A stretch of 64,000 bases of DNA, taken from the NCBI RefSeq assembly GCF_014648995.1, contig NZ_BMSE01000008.1, positions 186,001 to 250,000 of the forward strand. The letters run 5' to 3'. Of this stretch, positions 7,775 to 16,155 are shown piece by piece. The notes under the pieces were generated by a model. The model saw nothing but the letters and a program-made list of their open reading frames with translations, was not told the DNA's origin and ran no database searches. The position numbers were made by a program, and so were the translations under genes. Position 1 is the first letter of the stretch. Each line of letters starts with the position of its first letter. The stretch is from Streptomyces massasporeus (GTDB taxonomy: Bacteria > Actinomycetota > Actinomycetes > Streptomycetales > Streptomycetaceae).

Positions 7775-9313
7775 ATGAGCCTGCGCTTCTCACTGATGGG
7801 TCCGGTACGAGCCTGGCACGACGAAGAGGAGATCGATCTGGGGCCGCGCCAGCAGCGGGCAGTGCTGGCGGCGTTGCTGCTGAACAACGGCATCCGGCTG
7901 AGCAACGACCAGTTGATCGGCATGGTCTGGGACGACCCGACGCCGAGCGCGGTGATGGCGTTGCGGACGTACGTGTACAAGATCCGCAAGACCCTTCCGG
8001 AGCTGAACCTGAAGTCCAGGGACGGGGGGTACACGGTCCGCGCGGAGATCGTCGACGATTGCGGCGGAGAGCCCCTGGAAGGCCTCCGGAGTGCCTACTT
8101 CGACGCGCAACGGGTGCGGCTCGGCGACTACCGGCTCAAGGCGCGGGAGGACTGCCTCGAACGTGAACTCGACGTGCTGGAGCTGCAGAAGCACGTCGCC
8201 GCCTTCCCGCTCAGGGAACGACCGCGCGCTCTCCTGATGCGCGCGCTCTACCTGGAGGGCAGGCAGGGCGAAGCACTCGACCACTTCCACCGGGCGCGCG
8301 CACTCCTCGACGAGGAACTCGGCCTCGAACCAGGGCCGGAGCTGCGCGAGGTCCACGCGCGGATCCTCAAGGGCGACCTCACCCCGCCGCGCAGACCGGA
8401 GCAACTGCTCCCGGATCTGGTCGACTTCACCGGCCGTGCCGAGGAGATCGCGCTGGCTCTCCGGACGGTGCCGGGCACGGTGGGCATCACCGGTATGCGG
8501 GGCAGCGGCAAGACCGCGCTGGCCACCCGGATCGGCCACCTCGTCAAGGGCCGCTTCCCGGACGGTCAGATCTTCGTCAGGGGCGGGGACGTCGCCGGCG
8601 AGCTGTTGCGCGCGGTCGGCGTGGAGAACCCCGTCGGCGACAAAGCCGCACTGTGGCGGGAGAAGGCGCGGGGCAAGCGTTTCCTCGTCGTGGTCGACGA
8701 CGTGCAGGACGCGGCGGCCGTACGCGATCTCGCCACGCCCGGCTCGGCGATGATTCTCACGAGTGTCCGCCGGTTGAACGAGCTGCCGGGGGTGACCTGG
8801 CTGAAGACCGCCGGGCTGGCCGAGCGGGAGGCACGGGACTTCTTCCGCAAGGTCCTCGGCCCGGTGCGCGCGGACGCGGAACCCGGGCAGGCCGAGGTGC
8901 TGCTGGAACGCCTCTCGCGCCTGCCCGGCCCGATCAGGGTGATGGGCGGCAAGCTCAGCTCGCGTCCGCACTGGACGATCGGGATGGTCCTGCTGCAAAT
9001 GGAGCGGGAGAGCAAGCTCGACGGCGTGATCCCCTCCGACTGCGCTGCGATGTTCGGCCCGTTGATCGCGGCCGAGGAGCAACTGAGCGATCCGGAACGG
9101 CACATGCTCACGTGCTTCGCGCGCCAGGACGCCGAGGTGATCGACAGCCGCCATGCGGCGGACATGTCCGGGGCCGACCCCGGCGAGATCGAGATGGTGC
9201 TGGAGTCGCTCACTGGCGTGCATCTGATCGAGCCGCTCGTAATCGGCCGCTACCGGCTGCCGCACTTCGTGCGCCTCTACTTCAGGCTGCGCACACTGGC
9301 CCTGACCACCTGA
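7775..9313 (+). CDS. SARP-family regulator with a P-loop NTPase (AfsR-like, no TPR tail)
   Basis: The 512-residue protein starts with an OmpR-type winged helix (about 1-95, with GPRQQRAVLAALLLNNGIRLS and ALRTYVYKIRKTL), then the bacterial transcriptional activation domain (about 100-210, EALDHFHRARALLDEELGLEPGP split over two helices). A STAND-type NTPase follows, with Walker A GMRGSGKT near 240-247 and Walker B FLVVVDDVQD near 305. It ends in a short winged-helix-like tail, without the TPR repeats of AfsR. SARPs activate antibiotic or development genes, but no biosynthetic cluster is adjacent. The likely partner is the SDR gene 84 bp downstream. Confidence 0.85.
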   Translation: MSLRFSLMGPVRAWHDEEEIDLGPRQQRAVLAALLLNNGIRLSNDQLIGMVWDDPTPSAVMALRTYVYKIRKTLPELNLKSRDGGYTVRAEIVDDCGGEPLEGLRSAYFDAQRVRLGDYRLKAREDCLERELDVLELQKHVAAFPLRERPRALLMRALYLEGRQGEALDHFHRARALLDEELGLEPGPELREVHARILKGDLTPPRRPEQLLPDLVDFTGRAEEIALALRTVPGTVGITGMRGSGKTALATRIGHLVKGRFPDGQIFVRGGDVAGELLRAVGVENPVGDKAALWREKARGKRFLVVVDDVQDAAAVRDLATPGSAMILTSVRRLNELPGVTWLKTAGLAEREARDFFRKVLGPVRADAEPGQAEVLLERLSRLPGPIRVMGGKLSSRPHWTIGMVLLQMERESKLDGVIPSDCAAMFGPLIAAEEQLSDPERHMLTCFARQDAEVIDSRHAADMSGADPGEIEMVLESLTGVHLIEPLVIGRYRLPHFVRLYFRLRTLALTT

Positions 9314-9397
9314 TTCATTTCGATGTCCGCGCGATCTGACCAGGCCGTATATCCGGAAGTTATGCTCCGACGATCTGGCGCCGCCACGTTTGCAGAC

Positions 9398-10138
9398 ATG
9401 TCAACCAACGAACTGCAGGACAAGAAGGCACTCGTCACCGGCGCCACGTCGGGGATCGGCCGCGCGATCGCGGTCAAGCTCGCGGAGGCGGGTGCCACCG
9501 TCTACGTGACGGGGCGCAGGGCCGAGCTCGGCAAGGAGACCGTCGAGCTGATCGAGCAGGCGGGCGGGACGGGCCACTTCGTCGTCGCGGACGTCGCGAA
9601 CATCGACGACGTCCGCAAGCTCGCCGAGGAGGTCGGCGAGGTGGACATCCTGGTGAACAACGCGGGCGTCTTCCCGTTCTCGTCGACCCCTGAGCAGTCG
9701 CTCGACAGCTACGAGCAGGTGTTCGACATCAACGTTCGTGCGTCCTACTTCCTGACGGCCGCGCTCGCGCCGGCCATGGTGACCAGGAAGAAGGGCGCGA
9801 TCGTCAACGTGTCGTCGGTCGCCGCGCAGATCGGCACCCCGGTCGGCTCCGTCTACAACGCCTCCAAGGCCGCGATGGACGCGCTGACCCGGTCGTGGGC
9901 CGTCGAGTTCGGCGCGGCGGGCGTTCGTGTCAACTCCGTGGCGCCCGGCCCGATCCGGACCGACATGGCCGTCGACACGGTGGGCGATATGTTCGAGGCG
10001 TTCAGCCGGAGCACACCGCTCGGCCGCGCCGGCGAGCCCGAGGAGATCGCCGAAGCCGTGGTGTTCCTGGCCTCCGACAGGGCCGGTTACATCACCGGCG
10101 CGGTGCTCACCGCCGACGGCGGCCTGGTCGCGACCTGA
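9398..10138 (+). CDS. Short-chain dehydrogenase/reductase (FabG-like)
   Basis: The 246-residue classical SDR has TGATSGIG (NAD(P) binding) near residue 15, NNAG near 87, the catalytic serine in VNVSSVAA and the YNASK catalytic Tyr-Lys pair near 155-159. An arginine-containing TGRR after the second strand suggests NADP(H) preference. The C-terminal PGPIRTDMA and YITGAVLTADGG segments are typical. Substrate is not deducible. It sits downstream of the SARP gene in the same direction and ends at a strong bidirectional terminator. Confidence 0.9.
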   Translation: MSTNELQDKKALVTGATSGIGRAIAVKLAEAGATVYVTGRRAELGKETVELIEQAGGTGHFVVADVANIDDVRKLAEEVGEVDILVNNAGVFPFSSTPEQSLDSYEQVFDINVRASYFLTAALAPAMVTRKKGAIVNVSSVAAQIGTPVGSVYNASKAAMDALTRSWAVEFGAAGVRVNSVAPGPIRTDMAVDTVGDMFEAFSRSTPLGRAGEPEEIAEAVVFLASDRAGYITGAVLTADGGLVAT

Positions 10139-10176
10139 GCGCAGGAGCGCCTGCTCGGCGCTGAGGGGCCACGCCC

Positions 10177-10203
10177 GCGGGCATCACCGCCAGTGATGCC
10201 CGC
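10177..10203. terminator. Bidirectional terminator between SDR and helicase genes
   Basis: A perfect 11-bp stem, GCGGGCATCAC paired with GTGATGCCCGC, with a five-base loop lies between two convergent genes. Confidence 0.8.
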
Positions 10204-10220
10204 TGTACAGGCCCGATGCT

Positions 10221-12275
10221 TCAGTGAAGGGTGGTCGACGCCAACTGCGGCGGCAGCCCGGCGGCGTGCGTGACGATCAGGCCCGACACAGCTCGCGTCA
10301 GCGCCACATACAGACGTCGCAGGCCCGTCCGTTCGTCCGGTTCGCCGTCGACCACCGCCCGGGGTTCGTCCAGGACCACGTAGTCGTACTCCAGGCCCTT
10401 CGCGAGGGACGCCGGGACCAGGGTCAGGCGGGTGTCCTGGGTGGTTTCCTCGCCGGGGCCGAGGTACGGGATCCCGGCCTGCTCGAGGGCCTCGGCCAGC
10501 TCCGGGACGCGGGCGTCCGCCGCGATCAGGCCCGTCGAGCCCTCGTGGCGCAGCAGCTCGCCGCACGCCTCGACCACGTCCTTCGGGCCGGAGACCGGCC
10601 GGACCTCGAAGTGGCCCGGGTTCTCGCGGATCGACGCCACCGGGGTGAGGCCCGGGGCGATGTGCGGGAGCAGCCGGGAAGCGTAGGTGATGACGTCCGT
10701 CGGGACACGGAAACCGGCCGTCAGCTCCTCCACCAGCGCCTCCGGCTTGCCCAGATGCGTCAGCGCCTCCTGCCAGCCCCGGGTCGCCCACGGCGTCGTG
10801 CCCTGCGCCAGGTCGCCGAGGACCGTCGCGCTGCCGGTGGTGCAGCGGCGGCCGACCGCCCGGTACTGCATGGGGGAGAGGTCCTGCGCCTCGTCGAGGA
10901 CGACGTGCCCGAGGGAGTGCGTGCGCTGGATCAGATCCGTCGCCTCGTCGATCAGCACGGCGTCCGCCGCCGACCACTTGGCCGACTTCACGCTGCGCGC
11001 CGGCTTCGCCCAGAGGATCGCCTTCTGCTCGTCCTCGTCGAGGATCCCCTCGGCGTGGACGGCGAGGAACTCCGCGTCCGACAGCAGCCGCAGCACCAGC
11101 TTCGCCGGGTCGACCGCCGGCCAGACCGCCTTCACCGCCGCCTTGACCGCGCTGTTGCGGGCCACCGCGTCCTGCACCCGGTCGTCCGGCGCTTCACCCG
11201 ACCGCTCCATCTGCACCAGCACGGCGTGCGCGATGCGCTGCGGCAGGGCCTCGCGGGCGGCGCCGTAGCGGATGTCCCGGTCGAGCAACTCGCGGACGAG
11301 CTCCTCCAGTTCGTACGCCGGGATCCGCCAGCGGCGGGAGCCGCGCACGACCACGACCGGCTCGGTCGGCATCGTGACGTGCGCGTAGAGGGCCCGGCGC
11401 AGCACCCGCGCCAGCCGGGCGTCGCCCTTGACGACGGCGGCCGTCGCATCGTCCGTGCCCTTGATCTCGACGTGGGCGACGAGGTCGTCGACGGTCGCCT
11501 GCTGCACGGCCAACTCGCCCAGTGCGGGCAGCACTTGTTCGATGTAGTGCAGGAAGGACCGGTTCGGCCCGATGACCAGCGTGCCGGTACGCGCGAGCCG
11601 CTCGCGGTGGGCGTAGAGGAGGTAGGCGACCCGGTGCAGGCCGACGGCGGTCTTCCCGGTGCCGGGGCCCCCTTGCACGCACACCGTGCCGGACAGGCCG
11701 GAGCGGACGATCTCGTCCTGCTCGGGCTGGATCGTCGCGACGATGTCCCGCATCGGGCCGACGCGCGGCCGTTCGATCTCCTGCTGGAGCAGCTTGCTGG
11801 TCCGGGAGGCCTCGGCCGGGTCCGACAGGTGCTCGTCCTCGTAGGCCGTGATGTCGCCGCGGGTGTAGCCGAAGCGGCGGCGCAGCGCGACGTCCATCGG
11901 GTCCTTCTTGGAGGCCCGGTAGAACGGCTGCGAGACCGGCGCGCGCCAGTCGATGACCATGGGGTCGCCGTCGTGGTCGTGCACGTGCCGGCGTCCGATG
12001 TAGAAGCGCTCCCCGTCCGCCCCCTCGGCCTGCTCGGCGCCCGGCGCGTGCAGGTAGTCGAGCCGGCCGAAGAACAGCGGGGTGTCGCTGAGGTCCGCGA
12101 GCGCCTTGATGCGCTCCTCGATCTGCCGGGCCAGCACCTCGGCGTTGACCCAGTTCGCGGTGACGTCGGTGATGTCGAGGGCTTCGACGTCCTCGCGCAT
12201 GGCACGCAGGGCGGAACGGGACGCGGAGAGGTGGGAGCGCTCACGCGAGAGCGGGTCGTCGACGGGCGTGGACAA
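10221..12275 (-). CDS. HelD/HelR-like RNA polymerase-associated ATPase (UvrD-type helicase fold)
   Basis: The 684-residue protein has an N-terminal coiled region (about 1-60, SHLSASRSALRAMREDVEAL), Walker A GGPGTGKT with lysine 208, Walker B VVLDEAQDLS, and UvrD motifs TAGFRVPTDVI, ASLAKGLEYDYVVLDEP and RRLYVALTRA. This set with a long insert between motifs I and II is that of HelD, which removes RNA polymerase from stalled complexes, and its HelR relatives, which protect polymerase from rifamycins in Streptomyces and mycobacteria. HelD versus HelR cannot be settled by eye. The TTG start at 12275 is chosen for a GGAGG site 7 nt upstream; no upstream ATG has one. Confidence 0.85.
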   Translation of the reverse strand: MSTPVDDPLSRERSHLSASRSALRAMREDVEALDITDVTANWVNAEVLARQIEERIKALADLSDTPLFFGRLDYLHAPGAEQAEGADGERFYIGRRHVHDHDGDPMVIDWRAPVSQPFYRASKKDPMDVALRRRFGYTRGDITAYEDEHLSDPAEASRTSKLLQQEIERPRVGPMRDIVATIQPEQDEIVRSGLSGTVCVQGGPGTGKTAVGLHRVAYLLYAHRERLARTGTLVIGPNRSFLHYIEQVLPALGELAVQQATVDDLVAHVEIKGTDDATAAVVKGDARLARVLRRALYAHVTMPTEPVVVVRGSRRWRIPAYELEELVRELLDRDIRYGAAREALPQRIAHAVLVQMERSGEAPDDRVQDAVARNSAVKAAVKAVWPAVDPAKLVLRLLSDAEFLAVHAEGILDEDEQKAILWAKPARSVKSAKWSAADAVLIDEATDLIQRTHSLGHVVLDEAQDLSPMQYRAVGRRCTTGSATVLGDLAQGTTPWATRGWQEALTHLGKPEALVEELTAGFRVPTDVITYASRLLPHIAPGLTPVASIRENPGHFEVRPVSGPKDVVEACGELLRHEGSTGLIAADARVPELAEALEQAGIPYLGPGEETTQDTRLTLVPASLAKGLEYDYVVLDEPRAVVDGEPDERTGLRRLYVALTRAVSGLIVTHAAGLPPQLASTTLH

Positions 12276-12431
12276 GGGGGTGCCTCCGGAGGGACCTGCT
12301 GAAGAGTGGGCGGTAGATGCCGTCCGGTTTCCGTCCGGTCGGCGGCACTCCGCTAGGGAGGCGGGCAAGAGCGGAGATCTTAGACGAGCGGGGGCACCGG
12401 CCGCGAACGGTTTTCCGCCGCCTCCTTTCCC

Positions 12432-12445
12432 GTCCCCTAGGGGAC
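12432..12445. promoter_or_regulatory. Perfect 14-bp palindrome upstream of the HelD/HelR-like gene
   Basis: GTCCCCTAGGGGAC reads identically on both strands. It is followed within 10 bp by a second CTCCC/GGGAG inverted repeat (12455-12468). It lies in the 282-bp divergent region between the helicase gene and a small gene. It does not match the rifamycin-associated element as I remember it. Confidence 0.45.
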
Positions 12446-12557
12446 AGGGCCCTCCTCCCTGAGGGGAGCGGGTCGCCCCACAGGCGTACGCGGACCGCCG
12501 CACAGTTCGGTCCGGAGACCGACGCAGTCTTTACGGTCGAAAACGCACCATGGAGAC

Positions 12558-12746
12558 ATGAGCGCAGCAACCATCCACCCCGCCCCGGCACCGGGCCGCC
12601 CGCCCGGCGCCACCGCCGTGGCCGGCAGTCACAGCCACCGCCTCGGCGATGCCCTGCGCGCCGTCAAGGTCTTCGTGGGCGCCGCCTTCGACGTGGTCGT
12701 ACTCGGTCAGTACGGAGAGGAAGTCGGCGTGGTCCGCCGCAAGTGA
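12558..12746 (+). CDS. Small conserved-looking hypothetical protein (62 aa)
   Basis: The protein has a proline/alanine/glycine-rich first third and a hydrophobic RAVKVFVGAAFDVVVLGQY segment ending in a basic VVRRK tail. It is not clearly a signal peptide or membrane helix. The ATG at 12558 has CACCAT exactly six bases upstream, a leaderless-promoter arrangement that argues for a real gene. Its 3' end lies in the first of three 24-nt tandem repeats. Function unknown. Confidence 0.6.
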   Translation: MSAATIHPAPAPGRPPGATAVAGSHSHRLGDALRAVKVFVGAAFDVVVLGQYGEEVGVVRRK

Positions 12747-12797
12747 GAAGGCGTGGTCCGCCGCACGTGAGGTGGCCCGGTCCGCCGCGAGCGGGCG
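12726..12797. repeat. Three tandem 24-nt repeats
   Basis: Units at 12726-12749, 12750-12773 and 12774-12797 share the core GGTCCGCCGC. Units 1 and 2 match at 20 or more of 24 positions, while unit 3 is more diverged. Unit 1 contains the last codons and stop of the 62-residue gene. The period equals eight codons. Confidence 0.75.
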
Positions 12798-12812
12798 GGC
12801 CGGCCCCCAGCG

Positions 12813-14456
12813 TCAGCTCTCCGTCAGCAGCTCGTCCGCGTCCATGATCCGGTACGCGTACCCCTGCTCCGCCAGGAACCGCTGTCGGTGGGCGGCGAAG
12901 TCCTGGTCGATCGTGTCGCGGGCGACCACCGAGTAGAAGTGCGCCTGGTGGCCGTCGGCCTTGGGGCGCAGGACCCGGCCGAGGCGCTGGGCCTCCTCCT
13001 GCCGGGAGCCGAAGGTGCCCGAGACCTGGATGGCGACCGTCGCCTCCGGCAGGTCGATCGAGAAGTTCGCGACCTTGGACACGACGAGCACGCTGATCTC
13101 GCCCTCCCGGAAGGCGTCGAAGAGCTTCTCCCGCTGCGCGTTCGACGTCTCACCCTTGATCACGGGCGCCCCGAGGTGCTCACCCAGCTCGTCGAGCTGG
13201 TCGATGTACTGCCCGATGACGAGGATCTGCTGCCCGGCGAAGCGGCGGACGATGGCCTCCGTGACCTTCCGCTTGGTCGCCGTCGTCGCACAGAACCGGT
13301 ACTTCTCCTCCGCCTCGGCCGTGGCGTACGCGAGCCGCTCGGAGTCCGTCAGATTGACCCGGACCTCCACGCAGTCGGCGGGCGCGATGTAGCCCTGCGC
13401 CTCGATCTCCTTCCACGGCGCGTCGAACCGCTTGGGGCCGATCAGGGAGAACACGTCCGACTCCCGGCCGTCCTCGCGCACCAGGGTGGCGGTCAGGCCG
13501 AGCCGCCGCCGCGCCTGGAGGTCGGCGGTGAACTTGAAGACCGGCGCGGGCAGCAGATGCACCTCGTCGTAGACGATCAGCCCCCAGTCCCGCGAGTCGA
13601 ACAGCTCCAGGTGCGGGTAGACGCCCTTCCGCCGGGTCGTCAGCACCTGGTACGTGGCGATCGTGACGGGCCGGATCTCCTTCTTCGTCCCGCTGTACTC
13701 GCCGATCTCCTCCTCGGTGAGCGAGGTCCGCTTCACCAGCTCGTGCTTCCACTGCCGGGCGGAGACGGTGTTCGTGACGAGGATGAGGGTGGTCGACTTC
13801 GCCTGGGCCATCGAACCGGCCCCGACCAGCGTCTTCCCGGCGCCGCAGGGCAGGACGACGACACCCGACCCGCCGTGCCAGAAGTTCTCCACGGCCTGCT
13901 TCTGGTACGGCCGGAGCGCCCAGCCGTCCTCGGCCAGCTCGATCTCGTGCGCCTCGCCGTCGACGTACCCGGCGAGGTCCTCGGCCGGCCAGCCCAGCTT
14001 CAGCAGGGTCTGCTTGATCTGCCCGCGCTCGGAGGGATGCACCACGACCGTGTCCGGGTCGATGCGGGCGCCCACCAGGGGCGTGATCCGCTTCGACCGG
14101 AGGATCTCCTCCAGCACCGGGCGGTCGGTGGTGGTCAGCACCAGGCCGTGCGCCGGGTGCTTGGACAGCGTGAGGCGTCCGTAGCGGTCCATCGTCTCGG
14201 CGATGTCGACGAGCAGCGCGTGCGGCACGGGGTAGCGGCTGTACTGCACGAGCGCGTCCACGACCTGCTCGGCGTCATGACCCGCCGCTCGGGCGTTCCA
14301 CAGGCCCAGCGGGGTCACGCGGTAGGTGTGGATGTGCTCCGGCGCCCGCTCCAGTTCCGCGAACGGGGCGATGGACCGGCGGCAGTCGTCGGCCTGCTCG
14401 TGGTCGACTTCCAGGAGCAGGGTCTTGTCGGACTGGACGATCAGCGGACCATTCAC
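12813..14456 (-). CDS. XPB/Rad25-type DNA repair helicase
   Basis: The 547-residue SF2 helicase has an N-terminal XPB-like domain (about 1-170), then LRPYQKQAVENF (Q-like motif), Walker A LPCGAGKTLVG with lysine 208, DEVH box in IVYDEVHLLPA, GLTATLVREDG (motif III plus the RED motif typical of XPB), and motif VI EEAQRLGRVLRP. Bacterial XPB translocates 3'-5' on DNA and is thought to act in repair or transcription-linked remodelling. The GTG at 14456 has an AAAGGG site about 9 nt upstream. A related Ssl2-like protein is encoded 2 kb downstream on the same strand. Confidence 0.93.
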   Translation of the reverse strand: MNGPLIVQSDKTLLLEVDHEQADDCRRSIAPFAELERAPEHIHTYRVTPLGLWNARAAGHDAEQVVDALVQYSRYPVPHALLVDIAETMDRYGRLTLSKHPAHGLVLTTTDRPVLEEILRSKRITPLVGARIDPDTVVVHPSERGQIKQTLLKLGWPAEDLAGYVDGEAHEIELAEDGWALRPYQKQAVENFWHGGSGVVVLPCGAGKTLVGAGSMAQAKSTTLILVTNTVSARQWKHELVKRTSLTEEEIGEYSGTKKEIRPVTIATYQVLTTRRKGVYPHLELFDSRDWGLIVYDEVHLLPAPVFKFTADLQARRRLGLTATLVREDGRESDVFSLIGPKRFDAPWKEIEAQGYIAPADCVEVRVNLTDSERLAYATAEAEEKYRFCATTATKRKVTEAIVRRFAGQQILVIGQYIDQLDELGEHLGAPVIKGETSNAQREKLFDAFREGEISVLVVSKVANFSIDLPEATVAIQVSGTFGSRQEEAQRLGRVLRPKADGHQAHFYSVVARDTIDQDFAAHRQRFLAEQGYAYRIMDADELLTES

Positions 14457-14637
14457 GCGCGGCACCCTTTCTGTGGCCGAAGGACTCGGACGGCTCGACA
14501 GCGCGACGCCTCGGCCAAACGTCCAGTGTGCCTGATCGACCGGGTCGGGTGGTGTGATCTGCGCGTCCGGTCGTACTGAATGCCTATTCATCCCAACGTG
14601 TGGTGTGAATTCAGTTTTTCCATCGCGGCCCCGAAGA

Positions 14638-15879
14638 ATGGCGAAGGTGCAGAACCCGACGACCACCACGCTCGGATACGCCCTGTTCGCCACCCGCTGG
14701 CTCCAGGCCCCGCTGTACTTCGGGCTGGTGGCCGCCCAAGGCGTCTACGTCTACAAGTTCTTCAAGGAGCTGTGGACCTTAATCCTGATGTGCGTGAGCG
14801 GGCACGCCACCGAGACGTACGTGATGCTCGCGGTGCTCAAGCTGGTCGACGTCGTCATGATCGCCAACCTGCTGATCATGGTGATCGTCGGCGGCTACGA
14901 GACGTTCGTCTCGCGCATCGGCCTCCAGGGCCACCGTGACCAGCCCGAATGGCTCTCACACGTCAACTCCAACGTACTGAAGGTCAAGCTCGCCACGGCG
15001 ATCGTGGGCATCTCCTCCGTGCACCTGCTCCAGATGTTCGTGGACGTCCACCACACCTCCCACCACGCCCTGCTGTGGGGGACGGTGATCCACATGGCGT
15101 TCATCGCCTCGGCGGCGATCCTCGCCTACATGTCGGGCCCGATGGTCGCCCACACGGACCGCGCGCACGCCGACCGTTCACCGGCCACACCGGCAGCCCA
15201 GGCCGCCCGCCCACAGGAGCACGAGCGGCAGCAGGAGAAGCCGGACCCCGAGACCCCGGCCGCCGCGCCCGCCCTCCCGCGGCAGAGCGACGCGGACGCC
15301 GACGCCGAGGCCCGGATCCGCGCCGCCGGGTTCCCCGCGCGCAAGCTGCTGGAGGACTTCGACGAGCAGCACCCCCGGGGCTTCGACCGGGAGGCCGTGG
15401 CGCGGCTCGGCAAGGCGGACTTCGTCACCGCCCGGCGCAACGTCGTCTTCGTCGGCCCGCCCGGCACCGGCAAGACCCACCTGGCCGTCGCCCTGGGCGT
15501 CCGCGCCTGCCAGGCCGGGCACCGGGTGCTGTTCGCGACCGCCGCCGAGTGGGCCGCCCGGCTCGCGGACGCCCGGGCCGCCGGCCGGCTCGACGCGGAG
15601 CTGACCGCGCTCGACGATCACCCCCTCCTGATCGTCGACGAGGTCGGCTACACGCCCCTCGACCCGGCGACGGCGGGCCTGTTCTTCCAGCTCGTCGCCC
15701 ACCGCTACGAGCGGGCCTCGCTGATCGTGACCAGCGGCCGGCCGCTCGGCCGCTGGGACGAGGTCTTCGGCCCGTCCGCCCCGGCGCTGACGGACCGGCT
15801 CGCCCATCACGCCGACCTCGTGCGGCTGGACGGCGACAGCTACCGGACGCGCCGCGCTACTTCAACGTGGGCAGACTGA
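14638..15879 (+). CDS. UPF0114 (YqhA-like) membrane protein fused to an IstB/DnaC-type AAA+ ATPase; contains a TTA codon
   Basis: Residues about 10-165 are a complete UPF0114 domain: ATRWLQAPLYFGL, KLVDVVMIANLLIMVIVGGYE and KVKLATAIVGISSVHLLQMF match the E. coli YqhA layout, with four probable membrane helices. A Pro/Ala/Gln linker (about 170-215) leads to an IstB-like ATPase: Walker A GPPGTGKT at 273-280, Walker B LLIVDEVG with D334-E335, sensor-like LIVTSGRPLGRW, and the IstB ending LAHHADLVRLDGDSYRTRR. IstB is the helper ATPase of IS21 elements, but no istA or terminal repeats are present. Codon 48 is TTA (14779-14781), so translation should need the bldA tRNA. No strong ribosome site precedes the ATG. 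Confidence 0.85.
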   Translation: MAKVQNPTTTTLGYALFATRWLQAPLYFGLVAAQGVYVYKFFKELWTLILMCVSGHATETYVMLAVLKLVDVVMIANLLIMVIVGGYETFVSRIGLQGHRDQPEWLSHVNSNVLKVKLATAIVGISSVHLLQMFVDVHHTSHHALLWGTVIHMAFIASAAILAYMSGPMVAHTDRAHADRSPATPAAQAARPQEHERQQEKPDPETPAAAPALPRQSDADADAEARIRAAGFPARKLLEDFDEQHPRGFDREAVARLGKADFVTARRNVVFVGPPGTGKTHLAVALGVRACQAGHRVLFATAAEWAARLADARAAGRLDAELTALDDHPLLIVDEVGYTPLDPATAGLFFQLVAHRYERASLIVTSGRPLGRWDEVFGPSAPALTDRLAHHADLVRLDGDSYRTRRATSTWAD

Positions 15880-16045
15880 CGTTCTGGACCAGCGGCCCTT
15901 CGACGGTGACCCCCTCGGTGACCAGCGGCTCCACGGCGGCGACCGGCAGGGGCAGCGGCAGCGCGGGGGCCGCGGCGGCGGAGGGCGCGAGCGCCCCCAC
16001 GAGCACGACGGCACAGAGAGCGGCGGCGGGCAGGTTCTCACGCAT
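15857..16045 (-). CDS. Small secreted protein (62 aa precursor)
   Basis: The precursor starts MRENLPAAALCAVVLVGALA and has an AAA cleavage site near residue 26, leaving about 36 residues rich in Pro, Leu and Val, without cysteines, ending SLPTLK. No family is recognised. The 3' end overlaps the last 23 bases of the convergent UPF0114-IstB gene. A second miniature secreted gene lies 110 nt upstream on the same strand, so they may share a transcript. The ribosome site (GAAAGG) is rather far from the ATG. Confidence 0.6.
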   Translation of the reverse strand: MRENLPAAALCAVVLVGALAPSAAAAPALPLPLPVAAVEPLVTEGVTVEGPLVQNVSLPTLK

Positions 16046-16155
16046 GGGAACGGCAGGGCCTTTCGGAGACTGACATCGGGGGGACGGCGACACCGCACCG
16101 CCGCGTGCCGGCCCGGGGGACGCCCGGACCGGCACGCGGAGCGCGCGGAAGCGGA

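Noticed and set aside
12276..12557. Rifamycin-associated element upstream of the HelD/HelR-like gene
   Set aside because: The 19-bp element as I remember it is not present; the palindrome seen has a different sequence.
14638..15879. IS21 insertion sequence remnant
   Set aside because: There is no istA-like transposase, no terminal inverted repeat and no target duplication; the IstB part is in frame with a membrane domain.
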